DNA of 64,000 bases from Altericroceibacterium indicum (GTDB lineage Bacteria > Pseudomonadota > Alphaproteobacteria > Sphingomonadales > Sphingomonadaceae). Shown here in pieces: positions 36,576-47,287 of this stretch. The DNA lies in NCBI RefSeq assembly GCF_009828105.1, contig NZ_WTYQ01000002.1, positions 558,001-622,000 on the forward strand, in the 5' to 3' direction. Numbering within the stretch: position 1 is the first letter of the stretch; each line of letters starts with the position of its first letter. The notes below the pieces were generated by a model. It had not been told where the DNA came from, searched no databases, and saw nothing but the letters and a program-made list of their open reading frames with translations. The position numbers and the translations under genes were made by a program.

Positions 36576-37364
36576 TTACTCCGCAATAGCAGCGGCTTCA
36601 GCTTCCGCTTCAGCCTGAGTCGCGCCGCCACGACCCAGAAGGTCAGCAACCTTTTTACCGCGACGCTGAGCAACCGACTTCGGAGAAGTCTGGTCAGTCA
36701 ATGCGTCAAAGGTGGCGCGGATCATGTTGTAAGGGTTGGAAGTGCCGACCGACTTGGTCACCACGTCAGCAACGCCGAGGCTTTCGAAGACGGCACGCAT
36801 CGGGCCACCAGCAATGATGCCGGTGCCTGGAGGTGCTGTGCGAACGTTGACCTTACCAGCACCGAAACGGCCCTTGCCGTCATGATGCAGGGTGCGACCT
36901 TCCTTCAGCGGCACACGAACCATCTTCTTCTTTGCAGAAGCAGTGGCTTTAGTGATTGCTTCAGGAACTTCGCGAGCCTTACCATGGCCGAAGCCCACGC
37001 GGCCCTTGCCATCGCCTACGACGACCAGCGCTGCAAAACCGAAGCGCTTACCGCCCTTCACTGTTTTGGAAACGCGGTTGATGTGGACGAGCTTTTCGAT
37101 CAGCTCTTCACCATCATCGTCCTGGTTGCGGCCACGGCGATCATCACGACCGCCACGTCCACGACCACGGCCATTGTTGCCGCCGCGATCATCACGACCG
37201 CCACGACCACGGCCGCCACGGTTGTTTTCACGTGGCTGCGAAGGTGCGCCAGCAGCTGCAGACTGGTTGTCAGCAGCTTCAGTCGAAGCAGTGGTGGGCG
37301 TCGGTGTTGAACCGGCGTTATCCACTACTGGGGTTTCCTGGGTGTTGTTTTCGTCAGCCATCAT
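36576..37364 (-). CDS. rpsE: Ribosomal protein S5 with long N-terminal extension
   Basis: 262 residues against about 166 in E. coli. The S5 core begins near residue 86 ([20 protein letters not shown]) and includes the conserved [14 protein letters not shown] and [12 protein letters not shown]. Before it lie about 84 extra residues: 1-42 Thr/Ala/Pro/Asn-rich and mildly acidic, 44-80 Arg-Gly-rich with two GGRDDR copies. Extended S5 proteins occur in sphingomonads; the extension's role is unknown. The rplR stop overlaps the first codons (ATGATG), so either of two adjacent ATGs may start it. Confidence 0.97.
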   Translation of the reverse strand: MMADENNTQETPVVDNAGSTPTPTTASTEAADNQSAAAGAPSQPRENNRGGRGRGGRDDRGGNNGRGRGRGGRDDRRGRNQDDDGEELIEKLVHINRVSKTVKGGKRFGFAALVVVGDGKGRVGFGHGKAREVPEAITKATASAKKKMVRVPLKEGRTLHHDGKGRFGAGKVNVRTAPPGTGIIAGGPMRAVFESLGVADVVTKSVGTSNPYNMIRATFDALTDQTSPKSVAQRRGKKVADLLGRGGATQAEAEAEAAAIAE

Positions 37365-37708
37365 CAGAACTCCAGCCCGCCTTCGCGAGCGGCGTCGGCC
37401 AGCGCCTTAACGCGACCATGGAACAGGTAACCGCCGCGATCGAATACGACAGTCGTGACGCCCGCCTTCTTGGCGGCTTCGGCAATATCCTTGCCGACTT
37501 GCGTCGCAGCATCGAGATTCGCGCCGGAAGTCTTCACGCCCAGTGTCGAAGCAGCGGCCACAGTGCGGCCTTCTGCATCGTCAATGATCTGAGCGTAAAT
37601 GTGACGGCCCGTGCGGTGCACAGAAAGACGCGGACGGTGGCCCGAACGTGCACGAAGTGCAGTACGGACGCGACGGCGACGGCGTGCGAAAAGAGAAAGC
37701 TTTGCCAT
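37364..37708 (-). CDS. rplR: Ribosomal protein L18
   Basis: 114 residues; [18 protein letters not shown] start, [20 protein letters not shown] and [27 protein letters not shown] end. Binds 5S rRNA. The longer open frame overlaps rplF and was trimmed to this ATG. Confidence 0.98.
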   Translation of the reverse strand: MAKLSLFARRRRRVRTALRARSGHRPRLSVHRTGRHIYAQIIDDAEGRTVAAASTLGVKTSGANLDAATQVGKDIAEAAKKAGVTTVVFDRGGYLFHGRVKALADAAREGGLEF

Positions 37709-37709
37709 C

Positions 37710-38243
37710 TTACTTCTTCTTCCCTTCCTTGCGGAAGATATACTCGCCGCGGTACTTGATACCCTTGCCCTTATAAGGCTCAGGCTTGCGCCAGCGCCGG
37801 ATTTCGGCTGCGAACTGACCCACGGACTGTTTATCAACACCGCTGATTTCGACAGTCGTCTGATCCGGAGTTTTCACTTCGAGACCTTCAGGAACGTCGA
37901 GATCAACATCGTGGCTGAAGCCGAGCTGAAGCTTGAGCTTCTTGCCCTGGCTGCTGGCACGATAACCAACACCACTGATTTCCAGAACCTTGGTATAACC
38001 ATCGGTCACACCTTCCATGAGATTGGCAACGAGCGTGCGCTGCATACCCCAGAAGGAACGAGACTTCTTGGAATCGTTGATTGGCTGAACGGAGATCTGA
38101 CCATCTTCCAGATCATAGGTCACTTCATCGGACAGACCCATTGTAAGGGTGCCCTTGGGACCTTTGACAGAAAGAGTGCGGCCTTCGATCTTGGCAGTGA
38201 CGCCACTGGGGATCGCCACCGGCTTTTTACCGATGCGGCTCAT
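37710..38243 (-). CDS. rplF: Ribosomal protein L6
   Basis: 177 residues; [15 protein letters not shown] start and the C-terminal signature [14 protein letters not shown]. One-base overlap with the rpsH stop. Confidence 0.98.
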   Translation of the reverse strand: MSRIGKKPVAIPSGVTAKIEGRTLSVKGPKGTLTMGLSDEVTYDLEDGQISVQPINDSKKSRSFWGMQRTLVANLMEGVTDGYTKVLEISGVGYRASSQGKKLKLQLGFSHDVDLDVPEGLEVKTPDQTTVEISGVDKQSVGQFAAEIRRWRKPEPYKGKGIKYRGEYIFRKEGKKK

Positions 38244-38638
38244 CAGAATACCTCCGCCAGCACTTCGCCACCGACATTCTGCTGACGAGCTTCCGCATCG
38301 GAAAGCACACCGCGAGGTGTCGAAACGATAGAGATACCAAGGCCATTGCGAACATTCGGCAGCTCTTTGCTACCCGAATAGACACGGCGGCCTGGCTTGG
38401 AGACACGAGCGACATACTTGATAGCAGGTTCGCCCTCGAAATATTTCAGTTCGATCCGCAATGCAGGGTGCTTGCCGGTGCTGTCTTCCGTGTAGCCACG
38501 GATGAAGCCTTCACGCTGAAGAACTTCCAGAACATTTGCACGCAGCTTGCTAGCAGGAGAAAGGACAGAATCCTTCTTGGCCTGCTGGCCGTTGCGGATA
38601 CGGGTGAGCATATCACCCAGGGGATCGGTCATAGCCAT
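38243..38638 (-). CDS. rpsH: Ribosomal protein S8
   Basis: 131 residues; [14 protein letters not shown] start and C-terminal [19 protein letters not shown]. In E. coli S8 represses spc translation by binding the rplE message; a site here was not assigned. Confidence 0.98.
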   Translation of the reverse strand: MAMTDPLGDMLTRIRNGQQAKKDSVLSPASKLRANVLEVLQREGFIRGYTEDSTGKHPALRIELKYFEGEPAIKYVARVSKPGRRVYSGSKELPNVRNGLGISIVSTPRGVLSDAEARQQNVGGEVLAEVF

Positions 38639-38649
38639 CTATCAGATCC

Positions 38650-38955
38650 TCACCAGCTCGACTTGGTAACGCCGGGAATCAGGCCTTTGTTGGCCAGATC
38701 ACGCAGTTCGATACGATTCAAGCCGAACTTGCGGTAATAACCGCGGGGACGGCCGGTGGTGGCGCAACGGTTGCGCACACGGGTCGGGTTCGCATTACGC
38801 GGGATTTCCGCCAGCTTCAGGCGCGCAACGAGACGCTCGGTTTCATCGAGCGACTTGTCGTCAGCGATAGCCTTCAGCTTGGCATATTTCGCAGCGTATT
38901 TCTTAACGAGCTGCTTGCGGCGCTCGTTTTTATTGATCGAACTCAGTTTCGCCAT
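38650..38955 (-). CDS. rpsN: Ribosomal protein S14 (zinc-free type)
   Basis: 101 residues with only one cysteine ([18 protein letters not shown]), so it is the longer zinc-independent form. Basic N-terminus [20 protein letters not shown]. Confidence 0.97.
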   Translation of the reverse strand: MAKLSSINKNERRKQLVKKYAAKYAKLKAIADDKSLDETERLVARLKLAEIPRNANPTRVRNRCATTGRPRGYYRKFGLNRIELRDLANKGLIPGVTKSSW

Positions 38956-38981
38956 TGGACTTAAGCTCTCTTCCTAGCGGC

Positions 38982-39563
38982 TTACGCCGCTTCCTTTTCG
39001 GCCTGCTCTTCAGCAGGAAACGGGAAACCGAACAAGCGAAGCAGTTCACGTGCTTCGTCATCGGTCTTTGCAGTGGTGGTTACGATGATGTCCATCCCGC
39101 GCACCTTATCGATCTTGTCGTAGCTGATTTCTGGAAAGATAATCTGCTCTTTAAGACCCATTGCGTAGTTGCCACGACCATCAAAGCTCTTCGCATTGAG
39201 GCCACGGAAGTCGCGAATACGCGGCATTGCAATGGTAACAAGACGGTCAAGAAATTCGAACATACGATCACGGCGCAAGGTCACCTTGCAACCGATTGGC
39301 ATGCCTTCGCGCAGCTTGAACTGTGCGATCGACTTCTTCGCCTTGGTGATTACTGGCTTCTGGCCGGCAATCAGTTCCATTTCTTCGGCTGCAATCTGAA
39401 CCTTTTTCTTGTCCTGACTGGCTTCGCCCACACCCATGTTGAGCGTGATCTTTTCCAGCTTCGGAACTTCAAGACGATTCTTGTAGCCGAATTTTTCGGT
39501 CATCGCTTTGACGATCACATCGTCATAACGAGTTTTGAAACGTGGCGTGTAATTCTCAGCCAT
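38982..39563 (-). CDS. rplE: Ribosomal protein L5
   Basis: 193 residues; contains [18 protein letters not shown] and [20 protein letters not shown]. Binds 5S rRNA and contacts S13. Its start overlaps the rplX stop by eight bases. Confidence 0.98.
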   Translation of the reverse strand: MAENYTPRFKTRYDDVIVKAMTEKFGYKNRLEVPKLEKITLNMGVGEASQDKKKVQIAAEEMELIAGQKPVITKAKKSIAQFKLREGMPIGCKVTLRRDRMFEFLDRLVTIAMPRIRDFRGLNAKSFDGRGNYAMGLKEQIIFPEISYDKIDKVRGMDIIVTTTAKTDDEARELLRLFGFPFPAEEQAEKEAA

Positions 39564-39876
39564 CGATAGCTTCCCCGGACTTCACGGCAACGCGAACCTT
39601 CTTGCCATCACGCTCTTCAAAGCGGACGCGGGTTGGCTTGCCATCTTTCGGATCAGCGACAGCCACTTTGGCAATCGCCATCGGTGCAGGCGCACGATCG
39701 ATGCCGCCCTGTGGGTTTGCCTGAGTAGGCTTGCGGTGGCGAGCAGCAACATTGATGCCGTCGACCACGAGCTTACCGTCTTTCGGCATAACCTGCATGA
39801 CTGTGCCGGTGCGGCCCTTGTCCTTACCGGACAGGACGACAACCTGGTCACCCTTCTTGATCTTTGCGGAAGCCAT
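39556..39876 (-). CDS. rplX: Ribosomal protein L24
   Basis: 106 residues; KOW motif [20 protein letters not shown] at the N-terminus and [18 protein letters not shown] later. Initiates large-subunit assembly. The ATG directly follows the rplN stop. Confidence 0.98.
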   Translation of the reverse strand: MASAKIKKGDQVVVLSGKDKGRTGTVMQVMPKDGKLVVDGINVAARHRKPTQANPQGGIDRAPAPMAIAKVAVADPKDGKPTRVRFEERDGKKVRVAVKSGEAIDG

Positions 39877-40244
39877 TACAGCACCTCCGGAGCAAGTGAG
39901 ATGATCTTCATGAAACCACGCGAGCGCAGTTCACGCACCACTGGGCCAAAGATACGGGTACCGATGGGTTCTTCGTTCTTATTGACGAGAACTGCGGCAT
40001 TGCTGTCAAAACGAATGACGCTGCCATCGGGGCGGCGAACATCCTTACGCGTGCGAACGATAACGGCACGGTGCACGTCACCCTTCTTCACGCGAGCGCG
40101 TGGCTGCGCCTCCTTGACGGAGACGACGATCACGTCACCGACGCTTGCGGTGCGACGCTTGGAGCCGCCCAGTACCTTGATGCACTGGACGCGCTTAGCG
40201 CCGCTGTTATCCGCGACGTCGAGATTGGATTGCATCTGGATCAT
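39876..40244 (-). CDS. rplN: Ribosomal protein L14
   Basis: 122 residues; [17 protein letters not shown] start and C-terminal [13 protein letters not shown]. By gene order it is the first gene of the spc unit, behind a 170-base gap. Confidence 0.98.
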   Translation of the reverse strand: MIQMQSNLDVADNSGAKRVQCIKVLGGSKRRTASVGDVIVVSVKEAQPRARVKKGDVHRAVIVRTRKDVRRPDGSVIRFDSNAAVLVNKNEEPIGTRIFGPVVRELRSRGFMKIISLAPEVL

Positions 40245-40310
40245 CGATCCGGTTCCTTCTCGTTAGGCTTGCCGGATCCAGTCCGGCAGTTCCAAAAACG
40301 CTACGTCGAA

Positions 40311-40338
40311 ACATGATGGACTAAACAGCCCATCATGT
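40311..40338 (-). other. Hairpin in the rpsQ-rplN gap
   Basis: Perfect 9-bp stem acatgatgg / ccatcatgt with a 10-base loop, about 70 bases before rplN. A TATAGG element (40354-40359) just upstream on the minus strand could be the -10 of an spc promoter with a poor CTTTCG -35, which would place the hairpin in the new leader. A second small stem gccgga/tccggc is at 40271-40287. Confidence 0.4.
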
Positions 40339-40413
40339 TCCCGATCTCGTGGGCCTATAGCGGACACGACGCAGAGCGAAAGCCCTTTTTTCGTATCCGT
40401 AGACCCGAAAGAC

Positions 40414-40683
40414 TTAGACGTCGGCTTCGACGGCTGCTGTCTTACCCGCCTGAAGGCGGTCAATGACTTTCCAGGTCTTGGTCTTGGAGATCGGTTTCGT
40501 CTCTTCGATGCGGACCTTTTCGCCAATGCCGTAAGCATTGTCTTCGTCATGTGCATGGTACTTCTTCGAACGACGGATGATCTTCCCGTAAAGCGGGTGC
40601 TTCACCTTGCGTTCGACCAGTACGGTCACGGTCTTGTCGGTCTTGTCGGAGACCACGGTTCCGGTCAAAATACGCTTCGGCAT
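40414..40683 (-). CDS. rpsQ: Ribosomal protein S17
   Basis: 89 residues; [18 protein letters not shown] start, [30 protein letters not shown]. Last gene of the S10 unit. Confidence 0.98.
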   Translation of the reverse strand: MPKRILTGTVVSDKTDKTVTVLVERKVKHPLYGKIIRRSKKYHAHDEDNAYGIGEKVRIEETKPISKTKTWKVIDRLQAGKTAAVEADV

Positions 40684-40693
40684 CGTGTGCTCC

Positions 40694-40894
40694 TTAAGCC
40701 TTGTTGCGAGCGCGTTCGCTCACAAGAGTTTTGATCCGGGCGATGGCGCGACGGACTTCCTTGATCCGGGCAGGACGTTCCAGCTGGTTCGTCGCGGCCT
40801 GGAAGCGAAGGTTGAACTGTTCACGCTTCAGTTCGAGAAGATCAGCCGAAAGCTGATCGTCAGATTTTGCGCGAAGGTCTTCCACCTTGGACAT
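40694..40894 (-). CDS. rpmC: Ribosomal protein L29
   Basis: 66 residues, helical, [25 protein letters not shown]-type sequence ending in [12 protein letters not shown]. Exit-tunnel docking site for trigger factor and SRP together with L23. Overlaps the rplP stop by one base. Confidence 0.97.
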   Translation of the reverse strand: MSKVEDLRAKSDDQLSADLLELKREQFNLRFQAATNQLERPARIKEVRRAIARIKTLVSERARNKA

Positions 40895-41328
40895 TATTCG
40901 CCCTCCCGGTGCGAGTTGTCGCCCAGTCGAGCCACAACTTTGGTTTTGATCGGCAGCTTCATCGCAGCACGCTCGAAAGCTTCTGCGGCGAGCGGACCGG
41001 GGACGCCGTCCAGTTCGAACATGATACGGCCCGGCTTAACCCGTGCTGCCCAATATTCGATCGAACCCTTACCTTTACCCTGACGGACTTCAGCAGGCTT
41101 CTTGGAAACCGGCACATCCGGGAAGATACGGATCCAGAGGCGACCCTGACGCTTGATGTGACGCGTGATCGCACGGCGAGCCGCTTCGATCTGGCGCGAT
41201 GTGATACGCTCAGGTTCCATGGCCTTGAGACCATAAGAACCGAAGTTGAGCGTCGTACCGCCCTTGGCGTTGCCCTTGATCCGGCCTTTAAACGCCTTGC
41301 GGAACTTAGTTTTTTTCGGTTGCAGCAT
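40894..41328 (-). CDS. rplP: Ribosomal protein L16
   Basis: 144 residues; [16 protein letters not shown] start, [22 protein letters not shown] and RMGKGKG-like [10 protein letters not shown]. Near the peptidyl-transferase centre. Confidence 0.98.
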   Translation of the reverse strand: MLQPKKTKFRKAFKGRIKGNAKGGTTLNFGSYGLKAMEPERITSRQIEAARRAITRHIKRQGRLWIRIFPDVPVSKKPAEVRQGKGKGSIEYWAARVKPGRIMFELDGVPGPLAAEAFERAAMKLPIKTKVVARLGDNSHREGE

Positions 41329-41348
41329 TGCTCTTCCTCAGCTCCAGA

Positions 41349-42044
41349 TCAACGCGCCGGACGGACGCCAGAGGTCTGGGCTTCCATCATGAGGCGATCC
41401 TGGGCCATCGGATCGTGGCCGAGAATCTCACCTTTGAAGATCCAGACCTTGATACCAATGATCCCGTAGGCGGTCAGTGCTTCGGCGTCGGCATAATCGA
41501 CATTGGCCCGCAACGTGTGAAGCGGAACGCGACCTTCGCGATACCATTCAACACGAGCGATTTCGGCACCGCCGAGACGGCCACCGCAGACGATCTTGAT
41601 ACCTTCAGCCCCAAGACGCAATGCAGACTGAACTGCACGCTTCATGGCACGACGGAATGCGACACGACGGATCAGCTGATCCGCCACGCCCTGAGCGACG
41701 AGCTTGGCGTCGATTTCCGGCTTGCGGATTTCAACGATGTTCAGCTTCACTTCGCTTGCAGTCATGGTCGAAAGCTTCTTGCGAAGCTTTTCGATGTCTG
41801 CGCCCTTCTTGCCGATGATGACACCGGGACGAGCCGCGTAGATCGAAATACGGCACAGCTTGGCCGGACGTTCGATCACCACCTTGGAAATCGCAGCCTG
41901 CGGCAGTGACTTCACAATGTGCTTACGGATTTCGATGTCTTCCTTCAGCAGGCGACCATAATCCCGGCCTTCCGCATACCAGCGGCTGTCCCAGGTACGG
42001 TTGATCTGCAGACGCAGGCCGATCGGATTGCTCTTTTGACCCAT
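41349..42044 (-). CDS. rpsC: Ribosomal protein S3
   Basis: 231 residues; [16 protein letters not shown] start, KH domain with [16 protein letters not shown], and [20 protein letters not shown]. At the mRNA entry of the small subunit. Confidence 0.98.
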   Translation of the reverse strand: MGQKSNPIGLRLQINRTWDSRWYAEGRDYGRLLKEDIEIRKHIVKSLPQAAISKVVIERPAKLCRISIYAARPGVIIGKKGADIEKLRKKLSTMTASEVKLNIVEIRKPEIDAKLVAQGVADQLIRRVAFRRAMKRAVQSALRLGAEGIKIVCGGRLGGAEIARVEWYREGRVPLHTLRANVDYADAEALTAYGIIGIKVWIFKGEILGHDPMAQDRLMMEAQTSGVRPAR

Positions 42045-42047
42045 CGA

Positions 42048-42425
42048 TCAGGCCTCCTCGACTTCGCGAACCACGATGCGCAACCGACTGAACGGCTTGA
42101 GGATGCGCGTGGATTTACCACGGCCCCGCGTGTGGAAACGCTTCATGGTGATCGACTTCCCGACGCTGGCTTCGGAAATAACCAAAGTATCAACATCGAG
42201 ATTGTGATTGTTCTCAGCATTGGCGATTGCGGATGCGACGACCTTCGCCGCATCACGTGCCATTGCCCGCTTGGAAAAGCTGAGGATATTCAGAGCTTCC
42301 TCAGCCTTCTTGCCACGGATGAGAGCCGCTACGAGGTTCAGCTTCTGTGCGGAACCACGGATCGTGGTACCGACAGCAAGCGCCTCATTGTCAGCAACGC
42401 GACGGGGTGCTTTCTGTTTGCTCAT
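42048..42425 (-). CDS. rplV: Ribosomal protein L22
   Basis: 125 residues; ALNILSFSKRAMARDAAKVV and the C-terminal hairpin RGRGKSTRILKPFSRLRIVV, which reaches into the exit tunnel. Its ATG overlaps the rpsS stop by one base. Confidence 0.97.
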   Translation of the reverse strand: MSKQKAPRRVADNEALAVGTTIRGSAQKLNLVAALIRGKKAEEALNILSFSKRAMARDAAKVVASAIANAENNHNLDVDTLVISEASVGKSITMKRFHTRGRGKSTRILKPFSRLRIVVREVEEA

Positions 42426-42700
42426 CAGCGCTTACCCTTCTTATCGGCTGCGTGGCCTGGGAAAGTACGCGTAGGCGCAAATTCACCAAGCTTGTGGCCG
42501 ACCATTTCTTCACTGACCGAAACGGGGATGAACTTGTGGCCATTGTAGACGCTGAACGTCAAACCAACAAAGTCCGGCAAAATCGTCGAGCGACGCGACC
42601 AAGTCTTGATCGCACCACGGCCACCTGATTCCTGCGCCTCTTGCGCTTTCTTCAGCAGGTGGAGATCGACGAATGGACCTTTCCAGACGGAACGTGCCAT
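42425..42700 (-). CDS. rpsS: Ribosomal protein S19
   Basis: 91 residues; [18 protein letters not shown] start and [23 protein letters not shown]. Small-subunit head. Six bases after rplB. Confidence 0.98.
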   Translation of the reverse strand: MARSVWKGPFVDLHLLKKAQEAQESGGRGAIKTWSRRSTILPDFVGLTFSVYNGHKFIPVSVSEEMVGHKLGEFAPTRTFPGHAADKKGKR

Positions 42701-42706
42701 GTTCGA

Positions 42707-43543
42707 TTACCTCTTCTTCTTCGCGTGGCGCGAACGGATGATCATTTTGTCCGTCTGCTTATTGTTGCGCGTGCGTGCGCCCTTGGTCGGCTTGCCCCAT
42801 GGTGTCACAGGATGACGACCACCAGACGTACGACCTTCACCACCACCATGCGGGTGATCGACAGGGTTCTTTGCAACACCGCGTGTAAGCGGACGACGGC
42901 CCATCCAACGGCGACGACCAGCTTTTGCCAGCGTCTGGTTGCCATTGTCAGGGTTGGAAACGGCGCCAACCGTGCCCATGCAATCGCCGCGCAGGTAACG
43001 CTGTTCACCTGAGTTCAGACGAACGATTACCAGGCCGCGATCACGGCCGACCAGCTGAACGTAGGTGCCTGCCGAGCGAGCGATCTGACCGCCCTTGCCT
43101 GGCTTCATTTCTACGTTGTGGCAGATCGTGCCCACAGGCATCTGCGACAGAAGCATGGCATTGCCAGGCTTCACGTCAACGCGTTCACCAGCGATAACCT
43201 TATCGCCAGGTGCCACACGCTGCGGGCAGATGATGTAAGCCTGTTCGCCATCTTCATAGTTCACCAGAGCGATGAATGCAGTGCGATTGGGATCATATTC
43301 GATCCGTTCAACCGTACCTTCAACATCCCACTTGCGACGCTTGAAGTCGACGAAGCGATACTTCTGCTTGTGGCCACCGCCGATGCCACGTGAAGTGACA
43401 TGACCTTTGTTGTTCCGACCACCGGTCTTAGTCTTACCTTCGGTCAGAGACTTGACAGGCTTGCCCTTGTAGAGGCTCGACTTGTCAACCAGGATGAGGC
43501 CACGGCGCGCCGGGCTCGTTGGTTTATAGTTCTTGAGTGCCAT
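42707..43543 (-). CDS. rplB: Ribosomal protein L2
   Basis: 278 residues; [14 protein letters not shown] start, central [14 protein letters not shown], and the C-terminal [20 protein letters not shown] loop with the histidine implicated in peptidyl transfer. Confidence 0.98.
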   Translation of the reverse strand: MALKNYKPTSPARRGLILVDKSSLYKGKPVKSLTEGKTKTGGRNNKGHVTSRGIGGGHKQKYRFVDFKRRKWDVEGTVERIEYDPNRTAFIALVNYEDGEQAYIICPQRVAPGDKVIAGERVDVKPGNAMLLSQMPVGTICHNVEMKPGKGGQIARSAGTYVQLVGRDRGLVIVRLNSGEQRYLRGDCMGTVGAVSNPDNGNQTLAKAGRRRWMGRRPLTRGVAKNPVDHPHGGGEGRTSGGRHPVTPWGKPTKGARTRNNKQTDKMIIRSRHAKKKR

Positions 43544-43555
43544 ATTTCTCTAGCC

Positions 43556-43861
43556 TCAGATACCGCTGGTGATGTCAACGGACTGGCCTTCAGCCAACGT
43601 GACAACAGCCTTTTTGACGTCGGTGCGCTTGTAGGGAAGACCCTTCCAACGCTTCGACTTGCCCTTCTGCACGACGGTGTTCACTTTCGTGACCTTTACG
43701 TCGAACAGCGCTTCAACCGCTTCCTTGATCTGCGGCTTGGTGGCGTCATTTGAGACCTTGAAAACCACCGCATTATGCTCGGAAAGAAGCGTCGCTTTTT
43801 CCGTGATGTGCGGGGACAGGATCACATCGTAATGACGCGCGTCGATCTGCTGCTTAGCCAT
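43556..43861 (-). CDS. rplW: Ribosomal protein L23
   Basis: 101 residues; [17 protein letters not shown] and [17 protein letters not shown]. Exit-tunnel protein. Start overlaps the rplD stop by eight bases. Confidence 0.97.
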   Translation of the reverse strand: MAKQQIDARHYDVILSPHITEKATLLSEHNAVVFKVSNDATKPQIKEAVEALFDVKVTKVNTVVQKGKSKRWKGLPYKRTDVKKAVVTLAEGQSVDITSGI

Positions 43862-44477
43862 TGAACCGCGCCTCCAGTTTTTCGACAGCCGCGCGGGTCA
43901 GCACCAGCGTGTCGTGCTTGAGAATGTCATAAACATTCGCGCCAGCGGCAGGCATGACATTGACGTTGCCAAGGTTGTTAGCTGCCATGCGGAAGCTATC
44001 TTCAACCGTGTCACCATCAATGAACAGCACTTTGCCGTTCAGGCCGGCTGCACTGAATGTCGCGGCCAGAGCCTTGGTCTTGGCGTCGCTCAGCTCAAGG
44101 CTGTCGACCACGAGAAGGCTATCCTTAGCCTTGCTCGACAAAGCCATTTTCAGGCCGAGTGCACGAATTTTCTTGTTCAGCGAGATATTGAAATCGCGCC
44201 GACGCGGGCCGTGAGCCTTACCACCACCGATAAAGATAGGAGCAGCGCGATCGCCGTGACGAGCTGTGCCGCCACCCTTCTGCTTACCCCATTTCTTACC
44301 GGTACGCGCTACATCGCTACGCTCACGAGCCGCACGGGCGGTGCCGCGGCGGTTTTCGAGCTGCCATGTGACAACACGGTGGAGGATGTCGGCGCGCGGC
44401 TCAACACCGAATACGGTGTCATTGAGCTCGATATCGCCCGAGGCCTTCCCGTCGAGTTTCTGGACCTTCACCTTCAC
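43854..44477 (-). CDS. rplD: Ribosomal protein L4
   Basis: 207 residues; [20 protein letters not shown], the tunnel loop [20 protein letters not shown], and a C-terminal [19 protein letters not shown]. In E. coli L4 autoregulates the S10 operon; no such leader was assigned here. Three bases after rplC. Confidence 0.98.
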   Translation of the reverse strand: MKVKVQKLDGKASGDIELNDTVFGVEPRADILHRVVTWQLENRRGTARAARERSDVARTGKKWGKQKGGGTARHGDRAAPIFIGGGKAHGPRRRDFNISLNKKIRALGLKMALSSKAKDSLLVVDSLELSDAKTKALAATFSAAGLNGKVLFIDGDTVEDSFRMAANNLGNVNVMPAAGANVYDILKHDTLVLTRAAVEKLEARFNG

Positions 44478-44480
44478 GGA

Positions 44481-45257
44481 TCAGCCCTCCTTGCCTGCGT
44501 CGTCAGAAGCATTGGCTTCGACGGCGTTGTTCTGATCAGCTGCGGGAGCTTGCTCCGCAGCGGCACTGGCCGGACCCTTCGTGTCGATGACGGCACCGGG
44601 GAACGGAAGTTCCGACGGCTGCGACAGCTTCACAGCATCGCGCATAAGCAGCCAGCCATTCTTCGCACCAGGTACTGAACCCTTCACGAAAATCAGGCCG
44701 CGCTCTGCGTCGGTACGAACCACTTCGAGGTTCTGCTGCGTACGCTGACGGTCACCCATGTGGCCTGCCATCTTCTTGTTCTTGAAGACGCGGCCTGGAT
44801 CCTGACGGTTACCCGTCGAACCGTGCGAACGATGCGAAAGGGAAACACCATGCGTGGCGCGCAGACCACCGAAACCCCAACGCTTCATAGCGCCGGCAAA
44901 ACCCTTACCCTGGGTATGCCCGGTGATGTCCACTTTCTGCCCGGCAATGAAATGCTCGGCACTGATGGTCGCACCAACCGGCAGGAATCCTTCTTCGGAT
45001 TCAAGACGGAATTCAGCGACTTTCATCTTCAACGAGACTTCAGCCTTGGCAAAATGTTCACGCTGCGGCTTGGCAACGTTCTTCTGCTTCGCGACGCCGG
45101 AACCGACCTGCAGCGCAACATAACCGTCACGCTCCGCAGTACGCTGCGAAATAACCTGGCAATCCTCAAGCGCCAGAACTGTGACAGGCACATGCTTGCC
45201 ATCGTCCTGGAAGAGGCGGGTCATCCCGACTTTTTTCACGATCACGCCAGTGCGCAT
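44481..45257 (-). CDS. rplC: Ribosomal protein L3 with C-terminal tail
   Basis: 258 residues against about 209 in E. coli. The core has [16 protein letters not shown] and [20 protein letters not shown]. The last 45 or so residues form an Ala/Asp/Asn-rich acidic tail ([20 protein letters not shown]) not found in E. coli. GGAGA precedes the ATG. Confidence 0.97.
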   Translation of the reverse strand: MRTGVIVKKVGMTRLFQDDGKHVPVTVLALEDCQVISQRTAERDGYVALQVGSGVAKQKNVAKPQREHFAKAEVSLKMKVAEFRLESEEGFLPVGATISAEHFIAGQKVDITGHTQGKGFAGAMKRWGFGGLRATHGVSLSHRSHGSTGNRQDPGRVFKNKKMAGHMGDRQRTQQNLEVVRTDAERGLIFVKGSVPGAKNGWLLMRDAVKLSQPSELPFPGAVIDTKGPASAAAEQAPAADQNNAVEANASDDAGKEG

Positions 45258-45527
45258 GATCCATTCTCCTCAAACAGAGGCCTATGACGGGCCCATCCCG
45301 CATAGGCGTGCTCAGCCCAAAATATGATACGTCGCCCCGCCCGGGCTGGGTGTTCCTGAATTCAGGAACAAGACGGGGGACGCAGTCCCGGATGAAATCC
45401 GGCGGTATCCCGATATCGCAAACCAAATTTTGCCTGATCTGCGAAGCCGATATTTAGATCGGCGGAATCTCGTGGCCGTTGACGGACGGCCGGCCGTTAC
45501 TCCCCAATGGGGAGGAAATCAACCAGC
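45258..45527. other. Long gap between rpsJ and rplC
   Basis: 270 bases with no gene inside an otherwise tight cluster. On the minus strand it has a CTCCCC-att-GGGGAG hairpin just after rpsJ and an 18-base perfect palindrome (45352-45369). A weak promoter-like TTGATT, 17 bases, TAACGG sits over the first hairpin. It probably serves as leader or new start for the rplC-rpsQ genes. Confidence 0.45.
45352..45369. repeat. Perfect 18-base palindrome
   Basis: gttcctgaattcaggaac reads the same on both strands, with no loop. This suits a dimeric protein-binding site better than an RNA hairpin. Confidence 0.5.
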
Positions 45528-45839
45528 TTAAGCCAGTTTGATTTCGACGTTGACGCCTGCAGCGAGATCAAGCTTCATCAGAGCATCGACCGTCTGAGCA
45601 TTAGGCTGCACGATATCAAGCAGACGCTTGTATGTGCGAACTTCGAACTGTTCCCGCGACTTCTTATCGATGTGCGGACCGCGGTTCACGGTGAACTTTT
45701 CGATGCGCGTCGGGAGTGGAATAGGACCCCGAATAAGTGCGCCCGTGCGGCGGGCAGTATCAGCGATTTCCCCAGTGGCCTGGTCGAGTACGCGGTGATC
45801 AAACGCCTTGAGGCGAATGCGGATATTCTGAGCTTCCAT
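45528..45839 (-). CDS. rpsJ: Ribosomal protein S10
   Basis: 103 residues; [19 protein letters not shown] start and [19 protein letters not shown]. Also the NusB partner in antitermination in other bacteria. A TTG two codons earlier is in frame, but the ATG matches the family start. It lies just after the tuf terminator and 270 bases before rplC. Confidence 0.98.
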   Translation of the reverse strand: MEAQNIRIRLKAFDHRVLDQATGEIADTARRTGALIRGPIPLPTRIEKFTVNRGPHIDKKSREQFEVRTYKRLLDIVQPNAQTVDALMKLDLAAGVNVEIKLA

Positions 45840-45884
45840 GTCCAACTACCGATGCGAAAGAGCCAAGAAGGCCAGTGGCCTTCA

Positions 45885-45950
45885 ATAAAAAGAAGAGACC
45901 GCCCCAACCTCGCTGATTCTTCTGATGAAGCAATCAGGAAGGGGCGGCCC
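45885..45950 (-). terminator. Terminator after tuf
   Basis: Outer stem ccgcccc/ggggcgg with inner ctgatt/aatcag, followed on the minus strand by TCTTCTTTTTATT. A second stem ccgggcga/tcgcccgg (45963-45990) lies between it and tuf. Only about 45 bases then remain before rpsJ, so rpsJ may rely on readthrough. Confidence 0.7.
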
Positions 45951-46003
45951 CCGGAATTCTGACCGGGCGAATCTGGTATGACTCGCCCGGAGAGGTGCCT
46001 ATA

Positions 46004-47194
46004 TTACTTTGCGATCTTGCTGACAACCCCAGAACCGACGGTACGGCCGCCTTCGCGAATTGCGAAGCGGAGACCTTCGTCCATAGCGATTGGTGCAATG
46101 AGCTTAACGCTGATCGTAACGTTATCGCCAGGCATAACCATTTCAGTGCCTTCAGGAAGGATCACTTCGCCGGTCACGTCCGTTGTACGGAAGTAGAACT
46201 GTGGGCGATAGTTAGCGAAGAATGGCGTGTGACGGCCACCTTCGTCCTTCGAAAGCACATAGACTTCCGCGCTGAATTCAGTGTGCGGCGTAACCGAACC
46301 TGGCTTTGCGAGGACCTGGCCACGCTCAACAGCTTCACGAGCAACACCACGGATCAGGGCGCCGATATTGTCACCAGCTTCACCGCGATCGAGCAGCTTG
46401 CGGAACATTTCAACACCGGTAACGGTGGTCTTGGTTGTGTCCTTGATGCCAACGATTTCAACTTCGTCGCCAACGTTCACAACACCGGTTTCAACACGGC
46501 CAGTCACAACCGTACCACGGCCAGAGATCGAGAACACGTCTTCGATTGGCATCAGGAATGCCTGATCAACAGGACGTTCGGGCTGCGGAATGTTTTCATC
46601 AACAGCCTTCATCAGTTCAATGATGGAATCCTTGCCGATGTTGTCATCACGGCCTTCAAGAGCGGCCAGAGCCGAACCCTTAACGATCGCAATGTTGTCG
46701 CCGTCGAAGTCATAGCTGGAAAGCAGTTCGCGAACTTCAAGTTCAACGAGTTCCAGAATTTCTTCATCGTCAACCTGGTCAACCTTGTTCAGGTAAACCA
46801 CGAGAGCAGGCACACCAACCTGACGTGCAAGCAGGATGTGCTCACGAGTCTGTGGCATCGGGCCGTCAGCAGCGTTCACCACGAGGATCGCGCCGTCCAT
46901 CTGAGCCGCACCGGTGATCATGTTCTTCACATAGTCAGCGTGGCCTGGGCAGTCGACGTGTGCGTAGTGACGAGCTTCGGTTTCATATTCAACGTGAGCC
47001 GTCGAAATCGTGATACCGCGTTCGCGCTCTTCAGGAGCCTTATCGATGTTGGCGAAATCAACGGCAGCGCCGCCATAAACTTCAGCCATCACCTTGGTGA
47101 TTGCAGCAGTCAGCGTGGTCTTGCCGTGGTCGACGTGACCGATGGTGCCGATGTTGCAATGCGGTTTGTTCCGCTCGAATTTTTCCTTCGCCAT
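46004..47194 (-). CDS. tuf: Elongation factor Tu
   Basis: 396 residues; delivers aminoacyl-tRNA to the ribosome. [20 protein letters not shown] start, P-loop [20 protein letters not shown] switch and NKVD specificity motif. The open frame 18 codons upstream is not family-like. Only one tuf copy is in the window. Confidence 0.99.
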   Translation of the reverse strand: MAKEKFERNKPHCNIGTIGHVDHGKTTLTAAITKVMAEVYGGAAVDFANIDKAPEERERGITISTAHVEYETEARHYAHVDCPGHADYVKNMITGAAQMDGAILVVNAADGPMPQTREHILLARQVGVPALVVYLNKVDQVDDEEILELVELEVRELLSSYDFDGDNIAIVKGSALAALEGRDDNIGKDSIIELMKAVDENIPQPERPVDQAFLMPIEDVFSISGRGTVVTGRVETGVVNVGDEVEIVGIKDTTKTTVTGVEMFRKLLDRGEAGDNIGALIRGVAREAVERGQVLAKPGSVTPHTEFSAEVYVLSKDEGGRHTPFFANYRPQFYFRTTDVTGEVILPEGTEMVMPGDNVTISVKLIAPIAMDEGLRFAIREGGRTVGSGVVSKIAK

Positions 47195-47287
47195 TCCTAT
47201 TAACCTTCTGTCTTTCAGAATCAGATTTCTGCGGGAAAGTGACGGCACCCGCTGAAACAGGCGCCGCCCCTAAACGCTTGTGCTCGC

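Noticed and set aside
45995-47203. 402-codon open frame antisense to tuf
   Set aside because: Fully shadowed by EF-Tu, whose codon bias keeps the opposite strand open; no family features or ribosome-binding site.
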